This document shows, piece by piece, positions 24,293-38,367 of a DNA stretch of 64,000 bases. The position numbers were made by a program, and so were the translations under genes. Position 1 is the stretch's first letter. The number at the start of each line of letters is the position of its first letter. The notes below the pieces were generated by a model that made no database searches, had not been told where the DNA came from, and saw only the letters and a program-made list of their open reading frames with translations. Origin of the DNA: Pyrocephalus nanus (Eukaryota; Chordata; Aves; Passeriformes; Tyrannidae); NCBI GenBank assembly GCA_038380795.1, contig CM076260.1:82993843-83057842 (forward strand). The letters run 5' to 3'.

Positions 24293-27200
24293 GTAAGTAC
24301 TTCAAAAGGATTAGAAGATACTGCTTCCAAAACAAATAACTGGAATTTGTTTTTTTTGACATTAAGGTTTTTATTCTGATAAGGTGCTTAACTTATATTT
24401 AGTAATATTAGCCCTTCAGTTCCCTGTCCCAGGTTAACTCACTGGTAACCATTTCATTTCACTGGAAATAGCTTCATAAGCTTTATACAAGTAGCAACCC
24501 CTCTCTACTGTTTTTTCTTGTTAAAAGTATTTATGATGTAGTAAATACAACCAGTGCAAAACATTCATAATAAAATCGGAAACTGATTTGACTATGAAGC
24601 TAAGAAGATAGGTCCATTTCAAGCAAACTGTATGTTCAGACCCATGTAATTTCATAGTATATTATTCTCAGTAGATTTAAGGGAAAACCAGACTGGTTTT
24701 TGTATTACAAAAGCAGATGGAAATCTGCGCACATGCTAGCTTGCTTGTTCTTTTCTCTCTTTGTATTTAAACTCAACGTAATAAAAGTTTACCTGAAAGA
24801 ACTTAATATTTAAGAATTTTCACATTATAACTTGTCCCCAAAGAATGAAACAAAAGAATACAATAAATTATTTTTAAAACCTCTACTGGAAATCTGACAT
24901 CAGTTTATATGTTAATGCAGTCAGGAGGCAAAATAAAAAAAGAGAAAGAATAGTAAATTTACATAAAAGGGTAAATTTATAAACATACATAGTGGGAACT
25001 AATATCACTAATGAAATCACAAGATTGATATGCTAATGGAAGCAGTAGGGAGGAGAAAATAAAGGTTAGAATAACTACACAAGGCTAAAAAGTAATAGAA
25101 ATCAAGAGCTTGTTTTAGCTTTTCAGTAGTTCCTTTCATCTTCATCAGTGCCTTGAGTATGTCCAGTTCATTGTCTTGGATGACAGGTGATTGATTGCTC
25201 CTTTTCCATAAGGTTCAAAATGTCATATGCTCAGTGTACTGCCTTATGCTTGTTTCATAGAAATGTCTTTAATCAAAATAATTTTTCTGTCCATCTACTA
25301 GAAGGCTGAGAAAATTCTGATTGATTAGTTTCACTTTATTGGTTGAATTTTGTTATTGTTAATCTATTCTTGTGATTTAATATGCTAAATACATACAAAA
25401 CTTGTAATCTCTTTGATATAGTATCAAAGCAGTAAGGAGGGGGCATGTTTCGAAGTAAATTTTATGTCAGTATTACATGCTGATAGCCAAGTGTGGCTTG
25501 TATTTGCAGTGGAATAGCAACTTCTTTGATTATTTGTGTAGTCACTTATAGACAAGACTGTGTATGAGCTCGTTCAACTCACTCAAAACAGAGAATATCT
25601 ATAGCAGTACTTTTCAGAATAATTTACGGGGGAGCTGAGTGGTGGTGAAAGTTTAAATTCTTATTTTGCAAGCCTGCCAGCAAAAAACCACTAAAATTGA
25701 ATATGGATTTTAAAAAGGAAGACAAAGATATTTAAATTAAGTAATTTTTAAAAATCAAGCTTTACTCCACCATGCTGTTAAATCAGGCTCACTCATGGAT
25801 TATGCATTCAGCCAAGGCTTGGCAGAGTCTTACACAACAGACAAATAAAAAATGTTTACATTTTTTTGAAAAGCGTATGCAAACAATTTGCTAACACCCA
25901 AAGGAAAGGGGTTTTGTTGTGTTTTGAAGTTGTTTGTTTTATAAGCCTACACAAGTTTTGTGTATTCTGAATTTCCTTCAGAAAAATTAGTTGTGATGAG
26001 AACAGACTCTATGATTTGGTTTACCAGAAAAACTTTTTTGAGTGCCAGGAGGTCCTTGAAATCTAGGTCTTGGATTTCTCAGAACAAACTGGAACTGGCC
26101 CTCTGTCCTTTGGGTGAAAGATTCCTGGTTTCCAAGACAGGATAATACATTGGTACAGCTACTGTTTCCTGTTTGGATATGATTTGGTTTAACTGGTTAA
26201 GGATACTCTGTCATTATATAATTGGGTAAATACATAGGAGTTTTGTTTTGAGAATCTAGATGACTTTATTAGCATCACAAGAGTGATGATTTGTGGAATA
26301 TGTCTTCCATCCCATGCCTTTGGTATCTTGATTACATTTCACATTTGCATCTTACTGGCAGCTGCCCTTCTGAGAACTTATTAACTTTTTTAGGAAGATA
26401 GGACACATGATGCAGGCTGAATCCTGCAGATGTTGAAGAGCAATTGGAGTAAGTTTCTCAGTGGGGTATGTCAATCAGGCTGAGCATCTTCTAGCCTGAC
26501 AGAGAGCTGCAGCAGATCCCAGCTTTCATTGTAGCAAAATCCACAGAGGAAGGAGCAGGTCTCTGTTCTTTTCTAATACAATCTATCAAAATCAGAGTCT
26601 GAAATCTCTGAGTGAAGTGAATCTTTTAACAGTAGAGGAGACTCAACTGTTAGTACATCTACTCGTCAGCGTTATATCTATCAGTATATCAGGAACAGAG
26701 AGAGAGAAGAAGAGAGTGAACATGGAAAGATCCTGCCTGTGGACTGCTCTGCTATAGCTATGCCAAATTACTTGTTTTCCTTACATAATTTTGTTGTAGC
26801 AATCTTCTCTCTTCATGTGTATTTAGTAACTTTTTTAAATATTGTGGGCTTAGATTGGCAGTTATTGGCATTTTTCCCTCACCCAGCCATTCCAAACTTT
26901 TAATGGCCCGATCAGCTAGTTAGATATTACCTTTTCCTGGCTGAGATATTTACACTCTCTTGGACCCTCTTTTTGAAACTCAACTAACAATTTCTTTGAG
27001 CTTTCTTTAGAGACAGCACTTTTAACAACTTACCCAAGCAATAGAACAGAGCAAATGAACTGCAAGTTTTGATAACAGGCCATCTTTATCTGATATTTGT
27101 TAAGAAGAGATGTATTGTCATGTCTTCCCAATGTGGATTTTTTTTACCAACCCAGAAAAACTGTGTTATAGGTTTTTATTTAAAGAAATCTATTCCTTTG

Positions 27201-28245
27201 TGGTTTTTTACATATCATGACTGTCCAATGGAGAGTACTCTTCCATCTCTTAGAAAGAACCATATCATTGCAATTCTCCAGCCAAGCTTTTTTTAAAGTT
27301 TCAAATTTATTACAACTTCTGACAGTGATTTTAAAGCTTTAAACAGGAAGGACACAGACCTTACCACCATCTACTTCAGGTGGCATGTTCCTTACCAGAG
27401 AATGCCATTGCTTCTCTCTTTTGGTAAGGGAATGGTCAAGAGTTGCCTGCAGTGGATTTATGTGAAAAAAACAAAGATGCTTTGTAACTTGATAGTGATT
27501 TTATAGGAATTGTGCTGTCCACCTTTATTCCATAAAACCTTCTCCTGCTCCCATGAGATAGTTCACTAGGCAGCCCCTTTGGAGAAGGACCCCTAATAAA
27601 TAGTGTTTGAGCTGCTCTGACACATTTGTACTGAGCAATGCAGCATCAGGGAACAGAGAGTGTAAGTAAACCTTCCAGCTGACATAAGGAAAAAAACCAG
27701 TTAAAAATGCTGAGCTTCTGTGCAACGGACATGCATGTTTACCATGTGCAAATGTTTAAAATAAATCACAAAAAGCTGTTAAGTAACTTTCTTCTGTGTG
27801 ATGAAATAAGTTGGTATCACTCTGCATCTGCTATGAACTCAGTAATTTTCTTTTTTCAATATGTGTTACAACTGCAGCATGAGTAAGATTGTTTTCTCAT
27901 GGTTCCAGTTAAAAATTCAGAAAGGAAAACATTGACATAGGTGGCACAATTATGATGAATTTTTGTCAAAAAAATAATTGAGAGCTAACAAAAATTACCT
28001 AGTTCAGACTACAGAGTGTACTGTTTTGAATGAACTGATAGGAAGTAATTTGCAAGAGATTAAGAGATTATCAATATTGTAAATGATGAACAATAGTTTT
28101 TGCATTGAACTGTTTTCTAAATGTATTTTTTTTAGTAAGCAGCTTTTTATGTGATACAATGCCAACTGATTGTAGTCTAGAAGTCCTCTATGATCAAGAT
28201 TTAATATAGAAACTTAATTTCTATTCTGTTTTTATTATTGATTAG
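24293..28245 (+). other. TTC27: TTC27 intron
   Basis: Phase-2 intron of about 4 kb. It is AT-rich with no recognised repeat family or gene. A few frames of 60-75 codons have no features and are taken as chance. Confidence 0.87.
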
Positions 28246-28411
28246 GATCAAAGCATTTCGAACCCTGCAAGAAGCTCTCAAGTGCAACTATGAGCACTGG
28301 CAAATATGGGAGAACTATCTTCTCACCAGTACAGATGTTGGAGAGTTTTCAGAGGCAATTAAAGCTTATCACCGGCTCATGGACTTAAGAGAAAAGTACA
28401 AGGATACACAG
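28246..28411 (+). CDS. TTC27: TTC27 coding exon (K)IKAFRT...YKDTQ
   Basis: The exon is 166 nt: one base completing a Lys codon, then 55 codons, ending phase 0 before the donor gtcagg. The acceptor is ttgattag. It completes one TPR (A20, L24, A27 in [13 protein letters not shown]) and encodes another (W4 in HWQIWENY, A20, Y24 in EAIKAYHRL). The peptide is nearly identical to human TTC27. The frame stays open for 13 codons into the intron before a stop. Confidence 0.97.
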
Positions 28412-31400
28412 GTCAGGAAGTTTTCATATTTAGTCATCCTGTATGTTCATTAATTTTTCTTCTGAGGCTGAGAGAGACTGCTGATAGCTACTGATAGTGG
28501 TATCAGTAATGACAGTGTGCATACCAGTGAAGCTATGTAGGCAAGTGATTTAATTTTTGGAGATTTGTACTGTAGGAATAAATGTTTAAAATAAAAATGG
28601 ACAAAACCAAAAACTTCTGCATTCTGATTGCAGATTGCAGACTTTATCAAAGGACAAACATGAGCCTTGCAGTTTTAAGATCTATTTTTATATGAAACAC
28701 TATGCATAACCCCCTCTTTCCATATTGTTCCCACATGTCTCAGTATCAGAAATAATATAAATTATTTAGTTTAAAGAAAGATAATCTTTTTCCATGTGTT
28801 TGAAAATTCCACAAATGAGCCTTTGAAAGTAAATTGAAGGCATTAAAGTCCTAACATTGATTCTTAATAACCAGAACAAAGAGGAATAAAAGAGGTATTT
28901 TGCTCATCTTTTACTGTAGTTCAGTTAAGTTCAGTTAAGTTCAGTTAACTTTTGTGTTTGTAAATGTATGCTCTCGACAAAATCCAGAGAACCTACTTCA
29001 ACAGCTTCAGCTGGGATGTTACCTTGCCTGAAACCAGGTTTTGATCCAAGGAGGGTTCTGTACACTCAGTGAAAACAGCAAGGTGAATCTGAAAGGCAAG
29101 CCAAAGAATCTCTTAAGCATAGCAGTGAAACACCTCCAAAATCCCTTGCAAAATTAATGCATCTGGTTGAAAAGCTTACGAGTTCTTAGGGAGGTTGTGT
29201 GTAGTACCAAGGTAAGAGGAAACAGCTGCTGCTGGTCATGGAACCCAGGAGTATGTTTTGGGTTTTGTCCCATAAAAAATAGCTTTCCTGGATCTTGTGA
29301 ATTTGAGTCCAGTGATGAGTAGAGAAAACAGATAGAATTAGTTATGATTGTGAAACATCTTGCTTGGTCATGGGGGGGCAGAGACGTTAAACACTTTTTT
29401 CAGGTTACTTTTTAATAACAAGTTGTACGTGACTGCCATGCTTACTACTATAAAGCCAGTCATGCAAGGATAACATTCTATCCTAATAAAATCCTTTAGG
29501 TTTGATATAGCTAATATTACAAGGTCTTAAACTCTCTTTGCACTAAAAAATGTCTATGGAAAATAGTCTTTATGTGCTAAAGATTATTGTGTTTTACAGC
29601 TACAGTACTGTAGTACTGGTAGGGCCTCTCATGGAACATCTTGTAGATGGTTGGGTTTTTTCAATGAATTTTTTTCTCAATTGTTAGTTTAAATAGCATT
29701 TCTAGGGGTGGTCTACTGTATTATTTTAAACAGATTGACAGCTGACTAGGAATAGAACCTTTTACATATATTTGCCCATTTTAAATATTTTGAGATGATA
29801 CAGACTCCTATTACTGTTATTCATCAAATTCTGTGTAGCATAGTTTGTTAAAATATTTGGGGATATTGCACTAAATTTCTATTTTTGTTGTATAACTCTT
29901 TTTTTTCATCTTGTTCTCATTCAACTTTTGTAATTTTTACAGAAGCATATATATGCTCCCTTCCCTAAATTTTTTTTCATCCTAATTTTAACTTTGACTT
30001 CTGATATGTGAAGTGTTTTGTGGGTTTCATTGTAATTTGTTATACAGTTTCCTCAATTAGAAGGATTTTACTCTTTTGCCAAGAAAAACCTCAGAGCTTC
30101 ATTAAAGAATTTCAGAAAGACTTTAATCAATTTTCTTACAAGGAAGAGAAGACTATTTCCATGGCAAAACAAAAAAGCATATAAAAATAAAAGCTTGTGC
30201 TGAGATTGTTTACAGAGCTCACAATTAATTGCTGAGCCTCTGCAGTTTGCCAACTGGACTGTTTTAAATAGAGATGATCTGTATAACTGCCTTGTGCAAT
30301 TGTATTTTAACAATGTAAAGTCATAAACATGAGTAAATGGAAACATACACCTTTGTTTCCATGCAGCATAGTATGATCTTCTCTCAGGTTATATTTAGTA
30401 TTTGTAGTCGTTGTAGATTTTAATTGATAGACTACTAAGCTAGATGACGTAGTGGTGAGAAAGAAGGTAGGAATTAAAAAAAAATAAATATCCACAAGAC
30501 TGGAAGAAACAAGTTGAGTTATCAATTCCAGTTCTTTGTGGAAACAGAAAGCCAATGACCAATTGCTTTTAGCATAATCATTGTTGCAGAATACCTCTTG
30601 TGAGACTAAATGCATCAATTACAAGAATGCAATTGAATATATAATTTGAAATGTCTTTGATTTTTGTAGTTACATCAGACTATTTTATTTCAGAATAGTA
30701 TGAAGTCTTATTTTTAAATTGTTAATTTCTTTTAATAACAGTAAAGCATTCAGTTCTTCATCTGGAATTTCTGTTAGGCCGTCACTGTCTTTTGTGAATC
30801 TCTTCTGTGTACAGAAAGTTTGGGAAATTTTGCTTCTATGCTATTCAAGTTATTTAACAATGTCATCCTTGTGGCAAAGGTTCTGATATCATGATGTCAT
30901 GAGGCTCGAAGATATGTATGTACAGATTCTGCAGACAGAATTGAACACAGAGAGGCTAAAGGGCTCTTTATAAAGAAGCAACAATGCAATAAAAGATTAC
31001 AGCAAAGGGCATAGTTTCAGGTGTCTCAATTTCCTAGCATTCCACGTAAATGTTAAAAGCATGCTTTCTTACCTTCCCTCCTTACTGGTTCTTAAAACTC
31101 TTCATGTTTCCGTATTTCTTTTAATGTTCACGAACCTCCTGAGAAATATACCTGGAAAACTTTTAATATACATATTATGTAATAAAATACGAAGGCTCAC
31201 TGAATTATCTGTAGTTTCCACTGGTAGAGCACTCACTCAAAAGTACCCAAGGAAAAAGCCTTACTTCTTGTAATCATCAATTTAGTCTCTGAATTATTAG
31301 TATGAGCTAGTAAAAATACCTGAAACATTTCTGCAATTGCTTATCGTACTACTTTCAATCACATGTGTGCTTTGGAGGCCATCAACCTTTTTTACTTGGA

Positions 31401-34400
31401 AAGTTGCAGTTTAGTGAATAACAAAACTATTTTGTGGGTGGAAAAGCTGTGTTGGTGCACTGCTTCAGAAACCACATCTTCATTATGTGCTGTCAAAGAA
31501 TACGAATGCAAAAGTATGGACAAAGGGTTCCACCTTGCAATTCTGTGTTATTGAAATTCTAGCAAAGTTTTTCTCTTAAGCTCTCCATTAAGTAGCATCC
31601 TCATTTCAATGGTTTTTATTGGCAAACTGTTTTTAACGAAAGGCCACAAGGACATGTTCCAAAGGGAGTTTGAAAAAATGAGGGTAGGAATTAATAATTT
31701 CTGGAGCTCTGTTTCTTTTAAGTGGCTCACTAATGACAATTATCTTTATTATAAAACTTTTCATTTTGAAGGGATGCAGGGAGGGCTCACAGACTGCAAA
31801 TTTGTTGTTTTGGATCTGGTATCTGAGGATTTTCTTATTTCTTGAGCACTGTCAAGTTTGATTAGTATTAGGGAAGCTTCCTAAAATGATTTTTATGTGA
31901 AAGGAGTTGTTTGTAGAGCAATTGTGAAATGAGATTAACTGATGACAATCACAGCATTTATAAATTATTTGGTTTGTTTCGAAGGTTTTGTCTCAAGGTG
32001 TCTTTTGTACAGTTTTTAATGAACACACATTATATACAAAAGCAAAGGAGAAGGAAGAATGCAGATAGTGTGATGTCAACAAACACAAACTCTGCTCAGT
32101 GGTCATATGGAGCCCAGTTCATTAAAAGAGACATAAAAAAACCCCAAATGAACAAACAAAAAAAAAGCTCTATTGCCTGTTGGGATCCTGGGTAACAGCT
32201 TTGCTTTAGGAGTTTAGTATGTATGGTAGTTTAAAATTTCTCAAAGATACAAATTTTAACACTTAGGACAACCATCTAAAATGGAAGGCTCTGCTGCAGT
32301 GCTAAATACTTTTTGATGATTAGCACAATTCACTTGCAGTTTGAAATAACTTCATTTAACAACTGGGCACAACCAAGCATTAATGATTCATTACTGTTTA
32401 ATGGGCCCTTTAATCCAGGTTTTGACACTAGTTTCATTTTCACTGCTGTAGTGCTAAAGCTTACATGAAAAAAGGAGATGGATTGTTATGATGAAAGTGT
32501 AAGCAACGTCAGAACTCTATGAGAATATGGATCATTTTTCAGTTGCTAAATCCCACTGACTAAGGACATTTTTTTCTTCATGTGCAAACAAAATATCATT
32601 GGCTCTAAAACTTTTGATGACTATACATAATATTTATGTGAAGTAACTTTTTTGACCTTGAGTAAAAATTTTGTTAAACTGACAAGTCATACATCCATGT
32701 ATGATCCTCAGGGAAAGTTCTTCTCCATTGTCAAAAGAGAACACACTTGAATGTTTCTTCTTACACCTCCTATGGGTTTTTTTATTACAATGCTGTAGTA
32801 ATGGAAATATCAACACTTGTTGGTGTTTTGCTAGCAAATCATTATAGAAGACCTGATTCATTTAATAATGGGATTTGGCCCCTCATATTCCAAATCATGA
32901 ATATAATATGAATTTCAGAACTTTGGGACTATTAATAGTTGATCATATTTTCTTTTATCTAAGGCGACTCGTAAGAGCACTTGAAAATAAAAGAAAGAAC
33001 AGCCAGTTTGTCATATAATTTTATAAAGGCTGTAAGCTACTGTTATGGTTTTGGCAGGGAAAAGGGAGTCTTTAGCTGATGTACAGATGCTAATATGATA
33101 TTATATAATCTGTGAAAAGGTAAATGTATAATTATTTTCACTTTTTCTATTGCATGTATTTAATAACAGTTTCTGCCATTTTGATTGATTTGGGTTGTTC
33201 TGTCAAAGATTTCCTATATCTGATAAAACTTATTAATTTTTGTGATACATTTTAATTCAGTCATTCTATAGAAGAAAAGTTGTTTTAGGAAAATGACATA
33301 TCACAAATGCTAAACTTCACATGTTTTAATTTAAGTGCCAAATACTTGGATATTCTCATAATGTTTACATTACTTTCTGCCAGTGAATTGCGTCTTGATG
33401 TGTGAGGATGCACCCCATCCTACTTTTGCTAGAGCAGTGGTCTATTTCTGTGGTTCGTGGCTAATCACAGGTTATCTTTGAAGTTTGTTTTATTACTATC
33501 TTGATATTAATATTGCTATGAATGTGATTTCATCGTAAGTATTAGTGTCACATGGACAAAAATGTTGAAGCTTTGAAGTTGCCAAACGATAGACTCACAA
33601 GTACCATTATGAAGGTGTTTGTGAGAGGTGTTTTACTGGCTTATCTTCAATGCATGCCTCTTGAGACTTCCATTTTGTTCTTATCCTTATTTCTTCCCCA
33701 GTCTCTGTCTCATGCAGTGCACAGGAGGGGTATTACTCACTTAATAAACCACAGCTTTTCTGGGTTTTGTTCTCTTCTAATTCACCATATGATCTACTGT
33801 CTTAATTTACATGTGCAGTTTCTCATTTTATTAAGAAGGAACTGAGGCAAAGTGAAACTGTTTTCTAATTTTCAGTGTCCAGTTTGGGACATAAAGCCTC
33901 ACAATTTTTTCAGGGACACCTGATATTATGTAGCATTTCATACAGGCAAACCCAAGCTCCCATTGAGTTCACCAGCAGCTGCACATGCTCAGCATTTCCA
34001 CGGATAACATCCCACATTCTCAAGCCTGTGACTCAGAAAAGGTGGCCATTAATGAGTATTTGTAAAAGAGTTTGATGGAACTGACTTCACTAGCAATTTA
34101 CCAGAAGTACATTATAAACAGGGGTTCCCAAGGTGATAGTTACTTTTCAGTTTCCATCTTACCCACTGTACATCTTTCACTTTCTTCAGGTAGTTAAATA
34201 GAGTCCTGTAAGCAACAGTGTCTTCCATTACCTGGATGGGTGGTTCCATTCCAATTTGGTTCAGCCTCTTTACTGATCTTTTTAGAACTGTATTATGAGA
34301 TGAAACTATCTTCTGGATGCTGCCACAATTTCCTATACCATTACTTGTCACACAAGCCTGTTCAGGTAACCCAAATTTCTGCTTTAGGTCTTTGACCTCT

Positions 34401-34604
34401 TTATATTCACCAACATAGAATCTTATAGATGAGGGTTTTAATCAGTTGAATTACTCCCCTAATAATGTATTTCTAAGTAAATTCTCTACTTGTCATATGG
34501 TACTATATTTGTATTTTACTGAACCATTAGGAGGGACCAAATATGCCATTATATATATTGATGTTGATTTGAGTTAAAAACTTTCTCCTCCTGCTTTTTT
34601 TAAG
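28412..34604 (+). other. TTC27: TTC27 intron
   Basis: The intron is about 6.2 kb, the longest complete one here. It contains a three-copy 10-bp tandem repeat at 28919-28948 and otherwise unannotated AT-rich DNA. No CR1 fragment or RNA gene was recognised. Confidence 0.86.
28919..28948. repeat. 3 x 10-bp tandem repeat
   Basis: Three perfect head-to-tail copies of gttcagttaa. It is a small tandem repeat that is likely to vary in copy number. No coding or regulatory role is visible. Confidence 0.9.
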
Positions 34605-34802
34605 GTGCTGGCTATTCTGGTCAGAGCAGTAGTGGATGGTATGGCAGATCGTGCTGGAGATGCAGCAAGTGGATTAAAGGGGAAATTGCAAGAGCTCTTG
34701 GGCAGAGTCACTTCACGAGTGACAAATGATGGGGCCATCTGGAGACTTTATGCCCAACTTTATGGAAATGGAGAGAATGATAATGGGGAAGATATTGAAA
34801 AG
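34605..34802 (+). CDS. TTC27: TTC27 coding exon ([13 protein letters not shown]...DIEK)
   Basis: The exon is 198 nt, 66 codons, phase 0 at both ends, between the acceptor tttttaag and the donor gtaagg. The peptide includes [20 protein letters not shown], then [18 protein letters not shown] and [12 protein letters not shown], closely matching human TTC27. The acidic tail ([11 protein letters not shown]) is its most divergent part, as it is in mammals. It lies downstream of the canonical TPRs and is predicted to be helical. Confidence 0.97.
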
Positions 34803-37800
34803 GTAAGGGTGTTGTGAGGCATATACCTTTTTATACTTCTGATAGAAACCTTCTGTTTTCTAACAGACTATAGTGCTTGCTATAGTAAAACATGCTTTTG
34901 TTCCAGACGTGTTTTGCTTTAGTGTTTTTATAAGCTCATTTTCTGCTTTTCGTGTTCCTACAGCACATTTTTGTTACAACAGGGGCAAGATGTTTAACAT
35001 CAGTCTATGTGCATTAAAAAAAAACAACTCTTTTTTATTACCAGTGTTTCATTTTGAAGCATCCTATCATAGCATATGTGCATTGTCCTGGATTTGTATT
35101 CTGAAACTTCTTGGCAGCAATTTAATGTCTGTAATCTAATGGTGGTGTGGATTTTTTTTTTTTAATTGGAGTCTTTGATTCTGGAGACAAGATATTGCAG
35201 CTTCTGAAAAAAAAAAAAAAAAGGGTCTTAAAAGCATGAGCCAGCAGCAGCATAAGCCATCTGTATTCTACTTTGCAATCACTAAGGGAAACTGTATTTA
35301 AAATAGTCTGTACCACAGTTAGAGTTCCCAGATTAAAAAATGTTTTGGCCTTAATTAGCTTAAAATGGAATTAAATAATAGTATTCATTCTGTTGAACCA
35401 TTGATTTCTCTCTACCTGTTGCTGGTTTCGCTATCTCTTGTCCTTATCACTTCCAGGGAGTCAAATTGATTGCATTTCCAAAATAACCACTCTGCACTGC
35501 TACGAGTGCTTAATTTGTTGTACGCTGGAGTGTGCTTTGCATTTGATATTAAATTTCGAAAATTCACTTTGCACACTCCAAATTTGCTTTGCACACTCCA
35601 AAAATACTTATGAGTTATCAGATCTTTACTGAAGCTGAAAATTCACAAGGTTGGCATTCAGTATGTGTGCCCTAAGCAGGGTATGCCTTTGGCGTAGGCA
35701 AAAATGCCTGTCTGGAGGATTGCTTGTTGCTTGATATCAGGCATATTAGGAGGATGCTTGGGCCTACAAATTGTATGACTGTGGGCTTAAATTTATAATA
35801 ATTTGGGCCTTGCTCATTGTCTCTCTGTGCTTTGCCCTATCAAAAGCCTTGTTTTGTCATTGCTACTGTCTGTTATATCTCCAATTCTTATGTTTTTTCC
35901 TTCCCTCTTTTTCTTTACAGCTGAAGTAAAAGGGATTTGGCCTTCTTAGAATTCAGAAATACAGACACTGCAATATCCTGTAATATATCCTCAAGTTCTT
36001 ACTCAGACATGCAAAGTAGCAGAGGCCTTGTCTATACTGTAAATGTAATCATTTCAGAATCTGGTTACATCACAGTACTTTTTACTATCCCAGTTAAAAA
36101 CGTGGTTTCAATTTCTAGAGTAGACAGGACTTAAACTATGTTTCCTAATCAGACTGGTTATGGAACATGGTTACAATCAGTCCCTGCAAGACAGAATGAT
36201 GTTTATAAATACTTAAGGTATGCTTACATGTATATCTAAGTATTCTGGTGTGACAGAACCATAGATACAGATCATGAGAGAGCAAAACTGCCTACAGCCA
36301 CAGTATACATTAATTTACAGTGTAAAAATTAATTTCCAAAACACTAAATAATCACTGATTTCTGATATCACATTATAAAACCAGTATTTGTTTGCTTCAC
36401 TGCCATGGGCACCATCATGTGTCAGTCAGATATTCAGTGAAGATAGCTGTCTATAGAAAAAATTCTAGATGGAGAGTTGCAGTTTTCCATCCACATTTAC
36501 AATTGAAAAGTTAAATGAATTTTGAAAGGTCCTTATTTACTATATTTTGGCATCATAGGGCAAAGAGATGGGAAGAGATCTTTAAGAGTGTCACGTACCT
36601 CCTTACAAATGTAGGGTTTGACCTTTGCTCCATACCCTTCTATTCTGCAACTTGTATAATGCAGGTTTAATTATATTTAACCAATTTAGTGCCTAACATT
36701 GCATTTGAAAGAAGAATCTTGTATTTCTTGCTATTGTAAAGGGTGGTTTGGTTGTTGTTTTGCTTTTTTTTTTAATTTTCCACTCTACTGCTCTATCTGA
36801 TACCACATGAATCACTAGACTACATTTACAATTCGTAACACTGCTTTGTAAATTGAACCAAAGTCAGACAAGGTTTACAAGTTAGGAGTGTAAAACTACT
36901 GAAGCATTGAGTTTGTGGGGGTTTTATTTTTTTTTCTTTACCTTAGCATATATTTACCCTCATGCTTCAGTGTATCTGAACTGCCACCTCATTCAATACT
37001 GCTTTCTTCCCTGTGCTGAATGCAGTCCAGTCCACACCTTTCCCACCAAGGAATCTTTCCAACCTACAAGTTTCCTGCTGATCCATACCAAGGCTATGAA
37101 ACCCCTCTGTTCCTTGAACTTTCCCCAGCTCATACTGTTTCCTTTCAGGATAAATCCAGGTTCCAGAAGTGCAAACAAACAGCCCATAAGACTTTGAATT
37201 CTTTCCTCTCCCTGACATCTGTCAGCAAAACCCCCCTGATTTGCTGCCCTGACTCAGACATGTGCAGACTGAAATCAGACTGCTGTAAAAACTGCTCTTC
37301 CTTCTCTTGGAAGTTCTTGCCTCTGCTGGCCAGAACTGCTACCAGTTATAACCTAGGTTGTTATGAAAAAATATAATTCACTCTGGTTAATATCCCTTTA
37401 CTGCAATTTACAAAAGCATGAGCAGTTCAGTCACCTGTGCCATAGTGATTGAAACTCCAGTGAGAGAGAAGGGTAGAAGTTTCTGGGGTGACACCCCCCA
37501 AATTCAGAAGTCTTTATTGTGCTCATGTGTATGTATCACACTGAAAATTAGTTATTCTTTTATATGATATTTAAACTCTTTAAAAAGATAGCTGGAGAGT
37601 TTTCATCAAACCAAGCCATGCATGTAACTTCTGGTATGTATTTGTTTCATGTTTGTGGTGCTGTAGAAAGAAAACAAAACTCAAAAGCAAAAATTAATTT
37701 CTTCTCCTTAAGTTTTTCTTTTTTTTTTCCTTAATGGGACCTTCCTTCCCTATTGTTTACATTTATTTTTCCTGTTCACACTGAGAACCGGAGCAGTTAG

Positions 37801-38255
37801 GCAGCTAATAGCTGCATCTGTAAAATATTTTATTTGCCAAGAATACATATACAGGAAGAAAGCTTTGATGTACTCAGTTACAATTCTTTTAGGTACAGAT
37901 TATCTGCTATTCGAAGTGTGAATGCAAGTATTTTTCTCTTTTTCATGTGCATTTCATTACGATGAGTTGGCAAACATGGGTCACATCCATCAGTCTAGAC
38001 AGATTTTTAAAAGATAAAAATTAGACACGTTGCTTTATATGCCTCTCATACTTGAGATGCAGTATTGGTGAAGAACATCTGTGTTACAGCTGGCGCTCAC
38101 TGTTGCAGAGGACAGTACTCCAACTCGCAGGAAATCAAACATAGTAAAGATATATTCATTTTCCAGGTTGACTGTTAGTTTCATAGATACCTAAAACTAA
38201 AGTAGTCTCCTAGTTTGTTTTCTCACATATTGATTTGTTTTTTTCCTCCTTGCAG
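34803..38255 (+). other. TTC27: TTC27 intron
   Basis: Intron of about 3.5 kb. It holds T12 (35152-35163) and A16 (35207-35222) tracts and a small inverted/direct repeat cluster at 35526-35606. At 36907-37376 frames are open on both strands, which suggests pyrimidine-rich composition rather than a gene. Confidence 0.86.
35526..35606. repeat. 20-bp direct repeat pair with an inverted partner
   Basis: Two direct copies with a 20-bp period (35567-35586 and 35587-35606) share ctttgcacactccaaa. The 10-mer tggagtgtgc at 35526-35535 is the exact reverse complement of gcacactcca in both copies, so alternative hairpins are possible. Confidence 0.85.
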
Positions 38256-38367
38256 TCACTGCAGTGTCTCACTAAAGCACATAAATGTGAAGTTCAATCG
38301 AGTGATTGGGAGAAAGATGTTTCTTCTTTTAAGCAAGTGGTAAAAGGAGCTATAGAGATTGCACATG
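38256..38367 (+). CDS. TTC27: TTC27 coding exon (SLQCLTKAHKC...IEIAH)
   Basis: The exon is 112 nt: 37 codons plus one base (G) of a Val codon finished by TG at 38955. The acceptor is ctccttgcag and the donor is gtatgt. The segments SLQCLTKAHKC and WEKDVSSFKQVVKGAIEIAH align without gaps to the human sequence. The helical repeat character continues. No motif gives a catalytic role. Confidence 0.96.

Noticed and set aside
29600..29613. Perfect 14-bp palindrome ctacagtactgtag.
   Set aside because: Short palindromes of this size are expected by chance in 64 kb, and nothing around it suggests a function.
36907..37376. Overlapping open frames on both strands, up to 118 codons.
   Set aside because: Inside a TTC27 intron, pyrimidine-rich, no recognisable protein and no splice signals in phase with TTC27.
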